From assembly GCA_041586155.1 (NCBI GenBank), contig JBFHAT010000009.1:1-64000 (forward strand): 64,000 nucleotides of DNA, read 5' to 3'. Under the pieces are notes generated by a model. That model was not told the DNA's origin and searched no databases. It saw nothing but the letters and a program-made list of their open reading frames with translations. Of the stretch, positions 52,231 through 60,236 are shown one piece after another. The position numbers and the translations under genes are program-made. The first letter of the stretch is position 1. Each line of letters starts with the position of its first letter. Source of the stretch: JBFGJH01 sp041586155. Lineage in GTDB: Bacteria > Actinomycetota > Acidimicrobiia > Spongiisociales > JAENVV01.

Positions 52231-52911
52231 ATGGGTGAAATCGTCCGGTTCGCCAGCAATGCGAAGACCGCCGAAGGCTATCTGGCGCTACCACCTCTGG
52301 GGGCGGGTCCGGCGGTGGTGGTCATCCAGGAATGGTGGGGCCTGGTTCCGCACATCAGGGACGTTGCCGACCGGCTCGCGGCCGAGGGCTTCGTTGCGTT
52401 GGCGCCCGACCTCTACCACGGGAAGACGACCACCGAGCCCGACGAAGCCGGCAAGATGATGATGAACCTCCAGCTCGAGACAGCGGCCAAGGACATGGCA
52501 GGGGCGATCGACTATCTACTCGGGCTCGACGCCACCACGGGCGCCGCTGCCGGAGCCATCGGATTCTGTATGGGCGGGGGACTGGTGTTGTGGCTTTCCA
52601 CACTCGAGCCCCGTGTCGCCGCCTGCGTCCCCTTCTACGGAGCCATACCGTGGGATCAGGTCCAGCCCGACTATGAGCAAGCCGGAGCTGCGTATCTGGG
52701 TCACTACGCCGTCAATGACGCGTGGGCGACCATCGACGGTGCCCGTCGCCTCGAGCAGCATCTCACCGCGATCGGCAAGGAGGTCGAGATGCATTACTAC
52801 GAAGGAACCGACCACGCCTTCTTCAACGACGACCGGCCCGAGGTGTACGATCCGAGCGCTGCCGCGCTTGCTTGGGAACGCACGCTCGCCTTCCTCCGTG
52901 GCCGTTTGTGA
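52231..52911 (+). CDS. Dienelactone hydrolase-family protein
   Basis: 226 residues, alpha/beta hydrolase. It starts with the typical strand pair, has VVIQEWWGLVPHIRDVADRLA with the oxyanion Glu-Trp-Trp, the nucleophile elbow GFCMGGG (Cys nucleophile as in dienelactone hydrolase) and the His in EGTDHAFFND. Substrate may be a dienelactone from aromatic ring cleavage or another lactone/ester. ATG at 52231 has AGGAGA upstream. It overlaps the methyltransferase gene by 4 bases. Confidence 0.9.
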   Translation: MGEIVRFASNAKTAEGYLALPPLGAGPAVVVIQEWWGLVPHIRDVADRLAAEGFVALAPDLYHGKTTTEPDEAGKMMMNLQLETAAKDMAGAIDYLLGLDATTGAAAGAIGFCMGGGLVLWLSTLEPRVAACVPFYGAIPWDQVQPDYEQAGAAYLGHYAVNDAWATIDGARRLEQHLTAIGKEVEMHYYEGTDHAFFNDDRPEVYDPSAAALAWERTLAFLRGRL

Positions 52912-53498
52912 GTGATCCGGGCCCTGACGCATGGTCGAGACGGTATGCCCAGGCCAACACGCCGTGGGATCTGGGTGCGGCCCACCCCGAGCTGGAGCGT
53001 CGACTCGAGATCGACCCCGCCCTGGGCGTGGGAGAGCTGGGCCACGCCTACGTGCCCGGGTGCGGCCGAGGCCACGACGCACTCGCCCTGGCGCTCGCAG
53101 GGTGGATGGTGGTCGCCGCCGATTTTGCTGAAATTCTCGCCAGCATCGTCACGGCCGCCTTGGCGCCGCACGGTGGGCTGTTCGTCGATGGCGATGCACT
53201 CGCCGTGGACCTCGAGGTCGATCTCTGGTTCGACCACACCTTCTTCTGTGCGCTTCCGCCCCAACGGCGCGCAGAACACGGCCGGCGGGCGAGTGAAGTC
53301 GTCCGGCCGGGCGGCTGCTTGGTTGCGATCGTGTTCCCCATCGGCATGCATCCTCAGCACGGCCCGCCCTATCCGATGACGGTCGCCGCACTCGGCGACG
53401 TCTTGGGTGACACGTTCACCCTCGAGGTCGACGAGCCCATCGTGCACGGTCGAGCGCGGAGTGCATCCGAGCGTTGGGCGATGTGGCGGCGGGTGTGA
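52908..53498 (+). CDS. SAM-dependent methyltransferase, thiopurine-methyltransferase-like
   Basis: 196 residues. It has the N-terminal ANTPWDLGAAHPEL, the SAM loop VPGCGRGHDALALA and FDHTFFCALPPQRR, which together mark the TPMT-like branch. These methylate S or Se in small molecules. The stretch after the SAM loop is somewhat shorter than in relatives. The GTG start at 52908 overlaps the hydrolase stop in GTGA. Confidence 0.82.
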   Translation: MSDPGPDAWSRRYAQANTPWDLGAAHPELERRLEIDPALGVGELGHAYVPGCGRGHDALALALAGWMVVAADFAEILASIVTAALAPHGGLFVDGDALAVDLEVDLWFDHTFFCALPPQRRAEHGRRASEVVRPGGCLVAIVFPIGMHPQHGPPYPMTVAALGDVLGDTFTLEVDEPIVHGRARSASERWAMWRRV

Positions 53499-54142
53499 TG
53501 TCGGCCTACATTCCGTCTGTGACGGCAACACCGGAGAGAGGGCGAGCCATCCCCAATCGTGACGTGGCGCGCGCCCTGCCGTCGTCGCTCCTTTGGTCGT
53601 ATGCCAGCATCTTGGCCGCAGCCGTGCTACTCGCCGCCGTCGGCATCCTCGCATTTGCCATGTACGGGGGCTTGTGGATCTTCGATCGGGGCAGACCGGT
53701 CGCCGTCCCCGCCTGGGAAGCACTGTCGGTGGCGGCATGGGTGGCCGGGCCAGTGGCGCTGGCCGGAGCGGTTTGGGGTGCGGCTTACGCGTCGACACTC
53801 GACCGCTCGGTACCTCGAACGATGGTCGGCACAGTCGTCGCGTTGATGGTTGGCGCCGGCCTCCTGGCGTTGGGATCCAGCGGATTCGCAGTGGCATCGC
53901 TGGCCATGGGCTGGGCCATCGCCATTCCGTCCGATTCATTCGGCCGGGTGGGAGCGCGCGGCCTCGTGCCGGTGTTCGCAGCGTTGGCGCTGCTGGCCGC
54001 TGAATTCGGCCGGATTCGAGAGTTGAGATTGTGGCAGGTGATGGTGGCGGTGGGGCTGTCCCCGCTCCTCGCTGCGCTCTGGGTGTGGGTTTCCGACGCC
54101 TTGTGGACCGCTGCGGCCGCCGCACGGAGCGGCGGCGACTGA
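53498..54142 (+). CDS. Membrane protein of unknown function
   Basis: 214 residues with five or six hydrophobic helices and no motif I recognise. The ATG at 53498 overlaps the methyltransferase stop as TGATG. It is followed by the NfeD-flotillin pair 63 bases later; whether it belongs to that unit is not clear. Confidence 0.65.
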   Translation: MSAYIPSVTATPERGRAIPNRDVARALPSSLLWSYASILAAAVLLAAVGILAFAMYGGLWIFDRGRPVAVPAWEALSVAAWVAGPVALAGAVWGAAYASTLDRSVPRTMVGTVVALMVGAGLLALGSSGFAVASLAMGWAIAIPSDSFGRVGARGLVPVFAALALLAAEFGRIRELRLWQVMVAVGLSPLLAALWVWVSDALWTAAAAARSGGD

Positions 54143-54205
54143 GCCCGAAACCGTGGAACCCACTCGTTGCTACCGTGGTTTACCCGAGAGAGCACGGAGG
54201 GTGAG

Positions 54206-54811
54206 ATGACGAGCGCATACATCTTTGCAGCTGCCATCGGTTGGCCGCTTCTCGCCATCATGCTGTTCTTCGGCGGCGACTCCGATTTCGATCTCGATGC
54301 AGACGTCGATCTCGACCTCGACCTCGACATGGACGCCGACCTCGACACGGACCTCGATCTGGCCCACGGCGGCTTCGGCGACGTCTTTACCTCGATGCTC
54401 TCGATCCGCTCACTGATCTTCTTCGCCGCCTTCTTCGGCGCAGCCGGCCTGCTGTTCGGGATCGGCAGCGACTCGGATCTCGCCGTCTTGATCCTGGCGC
54501 TCGGATTTGGCGTTCTCGGAGCGTTCGCCAACGGATGGCTCACCACATGGTTGAAGAGGTCGACGACGTCGAGCATTCGCACTCGGCGAGACATCGAGGG
54601 TCAGGCCGCCCGGGTGACCGTGCCGCTCGGAGCGGATCACAAAGGACAAGTGGCGGTGATGATCGAGGGCCAGCCCGTTCGCATGACGGCGGCACCTTTT
54701 CGGGCGAGGGACGTGTTCGAGGTCGGAGATCAGGTCGTCGTCGTCGAGCTCGACGAGCGTGGTACGGCGCTCATCGCTCGACTCGATGAGCTTGCCCACG
54801 GAGATGGCTGA
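54206..54811 (+). CDS. NfeD/YqiJ-like membrane protein with acidic Asp-X-Asp run
   Basis: 201 residues. One N-terminal helix (about 5-22) is followed by an acidic low-complexity run (25-52) made of alternating Asp and hydrophobic residues, two more helices (about 68-110), and a soluble OB-fold-like C-terminal domain (about 128-195, with GQAARVTVPLG and DQVVVVELDERG). NfeD-type proteins partner SPFH proteins, and the flotillin gene follows 25 bases later. ATG at 54206 has GGAGG 5 bases upstream. The acidic run could bind cations (inference). Confidence 0.82.
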   Translation: MTSAYIFAAAIGWPLLAIMLFFGGDSDFDLDADVDLDLDLDMDADLDTDLDLAHGGFGDVFTSMLSIRSLIFFAAFFGAAGLLFGIGSDSDLAVLILALGFGVLGAFANGWLTTWLKRSTTSSIRTRRDIEGQAARVTVPLGADHKGQVAVMIEGQPVRMTAAPFRARDVFEVGDQVVVVELDERGTALIARLDELAHGDG

Positions 54812-54836
54812 AAACGGGTAAAGAAAGGAAGAGTTC

Positions 54837-56162
54837 ATGTGGTTTCTGATCGGCGGGTTACTGGTCGTCGTGTTGATCGTGATGGTGATCGCGGTAGCCA
54901 GCAACTTGGTCGTCGTCGTCCCGCCGAACCGGGTTGCGGTGATCTCGGGTAAGGGAGCGAAGGGCTACCGAATCATCAGAGGTGGTCGGGCATATCGCAT
55001 CCCGATCTTCGAGCAGATCGAGTGGATGGATCTCAGCACGCTGGCGATCGATGTCTCGGTGCACAACGCCTACTCGAAGGGAACGATCCCTCTCAACGTG
55101 CAGGGCATCGCCAACGTCAAGGTATCCAGCCAGCCGGGAGTGCTCGAGAACGCCATCGAGCGGTTCTTGGGTCGTCCTACCGACATCGTTGCCCAGATTG
55201 CCAAAGAGACCTTGGAAGCCAATCTGCGCGGTGTCTTGGCGACCCTCACGCCCGAAGAGGTCAACCAAGATCGGCTCAAGTTCGCCAGCACGCTGATCGA
55301 TGAGGCCGACGACGATGTCCGGACGCTCGGACTGGATCTCGACGTGCTCAAGATCCAGAACGTGACGGACGAGGTGGGTTACCTCGAGTCGGTCGGGCGC
55401 AAGCAGACGGCCGCCGTCATCAAGGACGCCCGTGTGGCCGAAGCCGAGCGAAAGGCCGAAGCTGAGGAGAACGAGGCGGATGCTCGACGCCGCGCCGAGA
55501 CGGCACGGGTAGGGGCCGACCTGGCCATCGTGGAGAAGGAGAACCTGCTCCGGGTCCGGACGGCCGAGCTCGAAGCAGAGGCGATCGTGAAGGAGGAGCA
55601 GGCCAAAGTTGCCGGTGAGAAGGCCCGTGCAGTCGCAGAGCAAGAACTCGAGACCGAGCGGATCGAGCTGCAACGCCGGAGACTCGAAGCAGACGTGATC
55701 ACTCCTGCGCGGGCCCGCAAAGAAGCGGCCGAGCTGGATGCCAAGGGACAGGCCGCCAAGATCATCGAGGATGGAAGCGCACAGATCGAGGTGTTCAACC
55801 GACTCGTCCAGCAGTACCGGGCGGCAGGTGCAAATGCCGAGAAGATCTTCGTGCTGAACATGTTGCCTGAGCTGCTCGGCCAGATCACGGAAACGGTCAA
55901 GGGCGTGAAGATCGACCGCGTCTCGGTGATCGACAGTGGCGGGAACGGTGGCTCCGAAGGGATTCCGTCGCTGATGGCCCAACTGCCGGCCTCTGTGATC
56001 AAGATCACAGAGCAGATCGAGAACGCTACTGGCATCAACATCCTGTCGGCGCTGAATCGTTCGACACCGACCGAGGTCGAGCCGTCCGCTGCACAGGAGT
56101 CCGCTGCACAGGAAGCGGTCGAGGAAGAGCAAGGGTCGCCACCACCGCCGCCTGCGGAGTGA
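54837..56162 (+). CDS. Flotillin-like SPFH-domain protein
   Basis: 441 residues. One N-terminal helix (about 2-24), an SPFH domain (about 27-200) with VVVPPNRVAVISGKG and NVQGIANVKVSSQP, then a long coiled coil rich in Ala/Glu/Arg (about 195-320) and a C-terminal oligomerisation region, with an acidic Pro-rich tail. These form membrane microdomain scaffolds. ATG at 54837 has AAAGGAAG upstream. Together with the NfeD-like gene it matches the YqiJ-YqiK type pair. Confidence 0.93.
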   Translation: MWFLIGGLLVVVLIVMVIAVASNLVVVVPPNRVAVISGKGAKGYRIIRGGRAYRIPIFEQIEWMDLSTLAIDVSVHNAYSKGTIPLNVQGIANVKVSSQPGVLENAIERFLGRPTDIVAQIAKETLEANLRGVLATLTPEEVNQDRLKFASTLIDEADDDVRTLGLDLDVLKIQNVTDEVGYLESVGRKQTAAVIKDARVAEAERKAEAEENEADARRRAETARVGADLAIVEKENLLRVRTAELEAEAIVKEEQAKVAGEKARAVAEQELETERIELQRRRLEADVITPARARKEAAELDAKGQAAKIIEDGSAQIEVFNRLVQQYRAAGANAEKIFVLNMLPELLGQITETVKGVKIDRVSVIDSGGNGGSEGIPSLMAQLPASVIKITEQIENATGINILSALNRSTPTEVEPSAAQESAAQEAVEEEQGSPPPPPAE

Positions 56163-56174
56163 CGTGATTGTTCG

Positions 56175-56203
56175 GGTGGGCCGCCGGGATCCGGCGGCCC
56201 ACC
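56175..56203 (+). terminator. 13-bp hairpin after the flotillin gene
   Basis: GGTGGGCCGCCGG pairs with CCGGCGGCCCACC across the loop GAT, 12 bases past the stop. GC-rich, no T-run. Confidence 0.65.
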
Positions 56204-56252
56204 GCTCGAGAGGCATGTTGCCCGCACTTCGACAACTATCCTCCGCTCCCTG

Positions 56253-57251
56253 ATGGCCCGATTACGTCTCTTCGCCAACCTGCGCGAGCTCGCAGGCGTC
56301 GCCGCGGTTGAGATGGCAGGCGACACGGTGGGGGAAGTGCTGCGAGCTGCCACCGAGACCTTTGGGCCGGCCTTTGCCAACGGGGTGGCCCATTCCAAGA
56401 TCTGGCTGAACGGCGAGCCGGCGCACGAGGCCGATCCCGTCACTGACGATGACGAGCTGGCGATCATCCCGCCGGTTTCCGGGGGGGTGCTGGCCGGCGT
56501 CGAGCCTTCGACGATCGTGTGGGTGGTGGCGGCGACGATAGTCGTGGCGGTGGCAAACGCCTTCTCTTCGGCTGCGGTGTTCGCTGCGGCGCTGATCGGA
56601 GTCACTGCTTTCTGGGCAGTGGACCTGTGGAGAGAGACCGGAGAAGGAGGCCTCGATCTTCAATTGGGGCCGATCCTGGCCACTGCACTGATCGGCGCCA
56701 TCGCGGCGCTGGGGGCGCCGGGCGTGGGCGACCGATTCAGCGGATTTGGCATCGTTCTCGTGTTCGCCGTGTTCACCATGCTCGCCTGGGCGGTCGTCGT
56801 GCCGGAGGCTCGCGATCTCACCGTCGTCGGCGTCACGCTGACCGTGCAACTGGTCGTGGGCTTCGCGGCAGCCTCGATGATCACCATCCGCATAGGAGAG
56901 GGCGGCGCCCGCATCGTGGGGGTGTTCCTCATCCAGGTGGTCGTCGCCACCCTGGCGACGTGGCTCGCCACCCGACTGGCGATTCCCTACCTCGACCCGT
57001 ATGTGGCAGGTGCCGCCGGGGCAGTGGTGGCCGGTCTCGCCGCCGCCGCGGTCTGGGACCTGTCGTTGGTGGCGTACCTGCTGGTTGGTGCGGTGGTGGC
57101 CCTGGCACTGATCGGCGGGCGAGGCTTCGGAGCGATGTGCCGGACTGGCGAGGTGTATCTGGTGGATCGCCCTCCAGGCCTGCTGTCCGATCTCGATGGC
57201 CCTATCGTCGCTGCCGCCGCGTTCCTGCCCGTGCTGCTGCTGGTCAGCTGA
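56253..57251 (+). CDS. MoaD/ThiS-like domain fused to a polytopic membrane domain
   Basis: 332 residues. Residues 1-78 are a MoaD-type beta-grasp domain (LRLFANLRELAG at the start, ELAIIPPVSGG at the end). In MoaD the Gly-Gly (here 77-78) is the C-terminus and carries the thiocarboxylate; here the chain continues without break into about nine hydrophobic helices (88-332). The membrane part shows a faint likeness to CdsA-type cytidylyltransferases near its end (LLSDLDGPIVAAA), which I would not rely on. Release of the Gly-Gly by a protease would be needed for molybdopterin synthesis. A TATCCT box 10 bases before ATG 56253 may be the promoter. Confidence 0.8.
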   Translation: MARLRLFANLRELAGVAAVEMAGDTVGEVLRAATETFGPAFANGVAHSKIWLNGEPAHEADPVTDDDELAIIPPVSGGVLAGVEPSTIVWVVAATIVVAVANAFSSAAVFAAALIGVTAFWAVDLWRETGEGGLDLQLGPILATALIGAIAALGAPGVGDRFSGFGIVLVFAVFTMLAWAVVVPEARDLTVVGVTLTVQLVVGFAAASMITIRIGEGGARIVGVFLIQVVVATLATWLATRLAIPYLDPYVAGAAGAVVAGLAAAAVWDLSLVAYLLVGAVVALALIGGRGFGAMCRTGEVYLVDRPPGLLSDLDGPIVAAAAFLPVLLLVS

Positions 57252-57599
57252 GCGCTCGACCGACCGCCAGACCGAGCGCCGCCAGTGCCAGGCCGGCGAT
57301 CGTCGACACGAACACGTTGAGCGTCGCCCATTGCGGCCGACCGGCCTCCCACAACTCCACTGACTGGAGCGCGTACGTGCTGAACGTCGTGAATCCCCCG
57401 AGCAGCCCGACGGTGACGCCGTTGCGCAACGCCGGATCCACCGACCTAGCCGCCAGGTAACCGACGACTCCTCCCAGCAGGAACGAGCCGGCGAGATTCA
57501 CCGCCCACGTCCCACCGGCGCGTTGGTCGTCGTCCACTGGCCCAGGTACCAGCGGGCGATCGAGCCGAGTGCGCCGCCCAGTGCGATGAACGTTGTCAT
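57244..57599 (-). pseudogene. crcB: CrcB/Fluc-type fluoride channel gene with a frameshift
   Basis: The N-terminal part (ATG at 57599, TTFIALGGALGSIARWYLGQW) and the rest (NLAGSFLLGG, GLLGGFTTFSTYALQS, to the stop at 57244) are each good CrcB sequence but lie in two frames; the switch falls around 57530-57540, where one missing base would explain it. The pore Asn and the GFTTFST motif are intact. Either the gene is broken, the read has a one-base error, or frameshifting restores it; no canonical slippery heptamer is seen. CrcB forms dual-topology dimers that export fluoride. It converges with the MoaD fusion gene, overlapping by 8 bases. Confidence 0.8.
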
Positions 57600-57651
57600 C
57601 GCATCGGGCGACGTTAGCGACGCGATCGTTTCAATCCGGGTAACCGGTGAG

Positions 57652-57657
57652 TACCCT
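57652..57657 (+). promoter_or_regulatory. TANNNT -10 box before the M23 peptidase gene
   Basis: TACCCT is followed by eight bases and the ATG at 57666; leaderless layout. It would drive the M23-rsiG-asparaginase-GNAT-mshA-ybjN run. Confidence 0.45.
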
Positions 57658-57665
57658 ACGGCCCG

Positions 57666-58757
57666 ATGCGTCGAGCATCTCCACGACTCGTTCTGGCCCT
57701 CACGATGCTCTTTCTCGTTGTCGTCGCGGCACCTGCCTCGTCGGTCACCGAGGACGAGGTCAAGTCGGCGTGTGCTGACAGCGAAGCCGCGCTCGCGCTG
57801 TTCGACGACGCTCAGCATCGGTTCGACTCCGCCACCGCCGCTTACAACGAGGTTTCCTCGGAGTTGGAGGACGTGGCGTACCGACAGCTCGGCCTCCGCG
57901 CCCTGATCGACGAGAGGGAGGGCGAAGTGCATGAGACGCGCCAGGCCGTCAAGGAGAGGGCGGTCGAGGTGTACATGGCCGGCGGGCTCCCGGGGACCGA
58001 GGTCATCTTCGCCACGGAAAATGTCTCAGAGTTCTTGATCGCGGCAGAGCTGCTCGACGCGGTCACCAATCGTGATCTCGCTTCGGCCAGCCAACTGACT
58101 GCCCTCGCCAACGATGCGCAGCGTCTGCGAGACGAGCTACTGGTGTCGCAGACGCTCCTGGCCGAGCTACGGGCCGAGGCCGAGGACTTCCAGGTGGAGA
58201 TGGAACAAGCGCTCGTGCAGGCGTCGAACTCCTACCAGGACCTGTCGGCTGAGTGTTCTCGCAAGCGGGAGGAGTACCAGCAGCAGCTCGCGCGGGAGCG
58301 AGCAGCTGCGGCGGCCCGCGCCGCCGGAGCCGCCGGTGGGCTGCCACCTGAGGCGACCCCGGGTTTCATTTGCCCGATGGCGCCCCCGATCTCGTTCATC
58401 AACGACTGGGGGTTCCCCCGCTCGGGTGGTCGCACCCACAAAGGCACCGACGTGTTCGCCGCGATGGGTCATCCTCAGGTGGCCGTGGCCGACGGCGTGG
58501 TCGAGCTGCGCAGCGGCGGGTTGGGGGGTGTGGCCGTCTGGATACGGTCTGATTACGGTGTCAAGTACTATTACGCCCACCTGAGCGCATATGCGCAGGG
58601 TCTGAGCAACGGTCAGCGCGTCGCCAAGGGTGACGTGGTCGGATACAACGGCAACACCGGGAATGCGCGCGGCGGAGCCCCGCATTTGCATTTCGGGATC
58701 GAACCGGTCGGTGGCGGCTGGGTCAATCCGTATCCGACGCTGGCCCGCAACTGCTAG
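57666..58757 (+). CDS. Secreted M23-family peptidoglycan endopeptidase with coiled coil (EnvC-like)
   Basis: 363 residues. Signal peptide (about 1-26), a long coiled-coil region (about 30-215) as in EnvC and RipA-type cell-wall hydrolase regulators, then a LytM/M23 domain with the zinc His in RTHKGTDVFA and the HLHFGI motif near the C-terminus, both intact. It should cleave or regulate cleavage of peptidoglycan cross-links during growth or division. First gene of a tight rightward run. Confidence 0.92.
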   Translation: MRRASPRLVLALTMLFLVVVAAPASSVTEDEVKSACADSEAALALFDDAQHRFDSATAAYNEVSSELEDVAYRQLGLRALIDEREGEVHETRQAVKERAVEVYMAGGLPGTEVIFATENVSEFLIAAELLDAVTNRDLASASQLTALANDAQRLRDELLVSQTLLAELRAEAEDFQVEMEQALVQASNSYQDLSAECSRKREEYQQQLARERAAAAARAAGAAGGLPPEATPGFICPMAPPISFINDWGFPRSGGRTHKGTDVFAAMGHPQVAVADGVVELRSGGLGGVAVWIRSDYGVKYYYAHLSAYAQGLSNGQRVAKGDVVGYNGNTGNARGGAPHLHFGIEPVGGGWVNPYPTLARNC

Positions 58758-58761
58758 GAGC

Positions 58762-59295
58762 ATGGACTTGGAACAACATCGACGCCGTCTCGATCAGATT
58801 CTCGACCCGTCGTTCGTGGAGGGGCTCGAAGACCTCCCCCTCGACGAGTTGCGTCATCGCCGAGCGATGGCCAACGACGTCGAAACCGAGCTGTCGTTCT
58901 ACCGCCGCATGCTGCACGGGAGAATGGACCTGCTCAACTTCGAGCTGAGCAGGCGCCGCGGCGACGAGACGAGATCCCTCATCGAAGCCCTGCCTGAGAT
59001 CCTCGCAGCCGGAGAGACGACCGGCGGCAACGTGGGAAGGGTACGGGGTGACTTCTTTCCCTTCCTCCCCGACGAGCGTCGCCGGCCCATCGACGACGTA
59101 CTGGAGGACGACTTCCTGACGCGAATGGCCGAGTTCTCAGACTCGGAGCTGTCAGAGATCCAGTCGACGTTGGCCGACACCGAAGCCGAGATCTCAACGA
59201 GCCGGCGCCAAGTCCAAGACGTCTTCGATCATCTTCACGCCCACATCACCGGCCGCTATCGGGAAGACCTGGACGACAAGCTGCCCCAGTCTTGA
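58762..59295 (+). CDS. RsiG-like c-di-GMP-binding anti-sigma-type protein
   Basis: 177 residues, mostly helical. It carries two copies of the RsiG c-di-GMP signature E(X3)S(X2)R(X3)Q(X3)D: the second copy is perfect (Glu141, Ser145, Arg148, Gln152, Asp156); the first has His in place of Gln (Glu41, Ser45, Arg48, His52, Asp56). In Streptomyces, RsiG holds the sigma factor WhiG inactive when loaded with c-di-GMP. No sigma factor gene is in the window. ATG at 58762 has AGGAG only 1 base upstream; the gene lies 4 bases after the M23 stop. The motif match is direct; the anti-sigma role is by analogy. Confidence 0.85.
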   Translation: MDLEQHRRRLDQILDPSFVEGLEDLPLDELRHRRAMANDVETELSFYRRMLHGRMDLLNFELSRRRGDETRSLIEALPEILAAGETTGGNVGRVRGDFFPFLPDERRRPIDDVLEDDFLTRMAEFSDSELSEIQSTLADTEAEISTSRRQVQDVFDHLHAHITGRYREDLDDKLPQS

Positions 59296-60236
59296 CGGTC
59301 CTGGCCGAAGTACGCCGAAACGGCGTCCTTGAAGCCGAACACCGCGGCGCGGCCATGTTCCGATCAGTGGACGGCCTCGACCCGGTAGCGATCGGCGACG
59401 TCGATCGGCCGTTCTTCGTTCGATCGGCCGCCAAGCCCTTTCAGGCATTGGTGGCACTCGACGTGGGGGCATCGCTCACCGATCAGCAGCTGGCGGTGGC
59501 TTGTTCCAGCCATGGTGGTTTTCCTGCGCACGTTGCGTACGTGAGGTCCATCTTGGAGGAGGCGGGCCTGCATGAGGACATGCTCCGAACCCCTCCCGAT
59601 TGGCCGCTCGATCGTGAGGCGCGAGACCACTGGGTTGTTCGCGGCAAGCGTCCGGCGCCCATCTTCCACAACTGCTCTGGCAAGCATGCTGCGATGCTCG
59701 CCGCCTGTCGGGCGGCGGGATGGGAGGTCGCCACCTACACCGACCAGGAGCATCCTCTGCAGCTCCGGATACGGGAGCTGTGGGAGGATCTGACCAAGGC
59801 TCCGGTTGACGCGGTCGGTGTTGATGGCTGTGGAGCTCCTGTCTTCACGACCACCGTTCGCCAGCTGGCCGGCCTGTATGCACGCCTCGCTGCAGAGCCT
59901 CGTTTCGAACGGGTGTGGTGGGCAATGCACCGCTACCCGGCGCTGGCAGCCAGTAACGGCCGGATCGACGAGCGGATCGGCAAGACGATCGATGCGGCCG
60001 CCAAGATCGGGGCGGAAGGATGTATCGGCGTTGCGATCCGGCATCACGGCGGTGCGGTGGTGAAATCTTGGGACGGGACGGATCGTGGCATGCAGGCGGG
60101 AATCATCGGCCTGCTTCGGCTGTTGGGGATGGCGGTCGGCGCGGCCGCGGATCGTTTGGTGCCCGGCCCGGCGGTGCTGGGTGGGGGCACGGCGCAAGGA
60201 TCGATCGAACTGAAGGGTTTCGATGTCCACACCTGA
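59292..60236 (+). CDS. L-asparaginase II-type (ReAII/PF06089-like) hydrolase
   Basis: 314 residues. The family blocks are visible: RSAAKPFQA, ACSSHGG, HNCSGKHAAML and VDGCGAPVF. It should deamidate L-asparagine to aspartate; the type is the thermolabile Rhizobium etli-like asparaginase, unrelated to the E. coli enzymes. The start is a TTG at 59292 overlapping the previous stop in TTGA. Its link to the RsiG-like gene is unexplained. Confidence 0.88.
   Translation: MTVLAEVRRNGVLEAEHRGAAMFRSVDGLDPVAIGDVDRPFFVRSAAKPFQALVALDVGASLTDQQLAVACSSHGGFPAHVAYVRSILEEAGLHEDMLRTPPDWPLDREARDHWVVRGKRPAPIFHNCSGKHAAMLAACRAAGWEVATYTDQEHPLQLRIRELWEDLTKAPVDAVGVDGCGAPVFTTTVRQLAGLYARLAAEPRFERVWWAMHRYPALAASNGRIDERIGKTIDAAAKIGAEGCIGVAIRHHGGAVVKSWDGTDRGMQAGIIGLLRLLGMAVGAAADRLVPGPAVLGGGTAQGSIELKGFDVHT

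Noticed and set aside
57244..57537. Complete short crcB starting at the GTG at 57537
   Set aside because: It would lack the first membrane helix, which is present intact just upstream in another frame.
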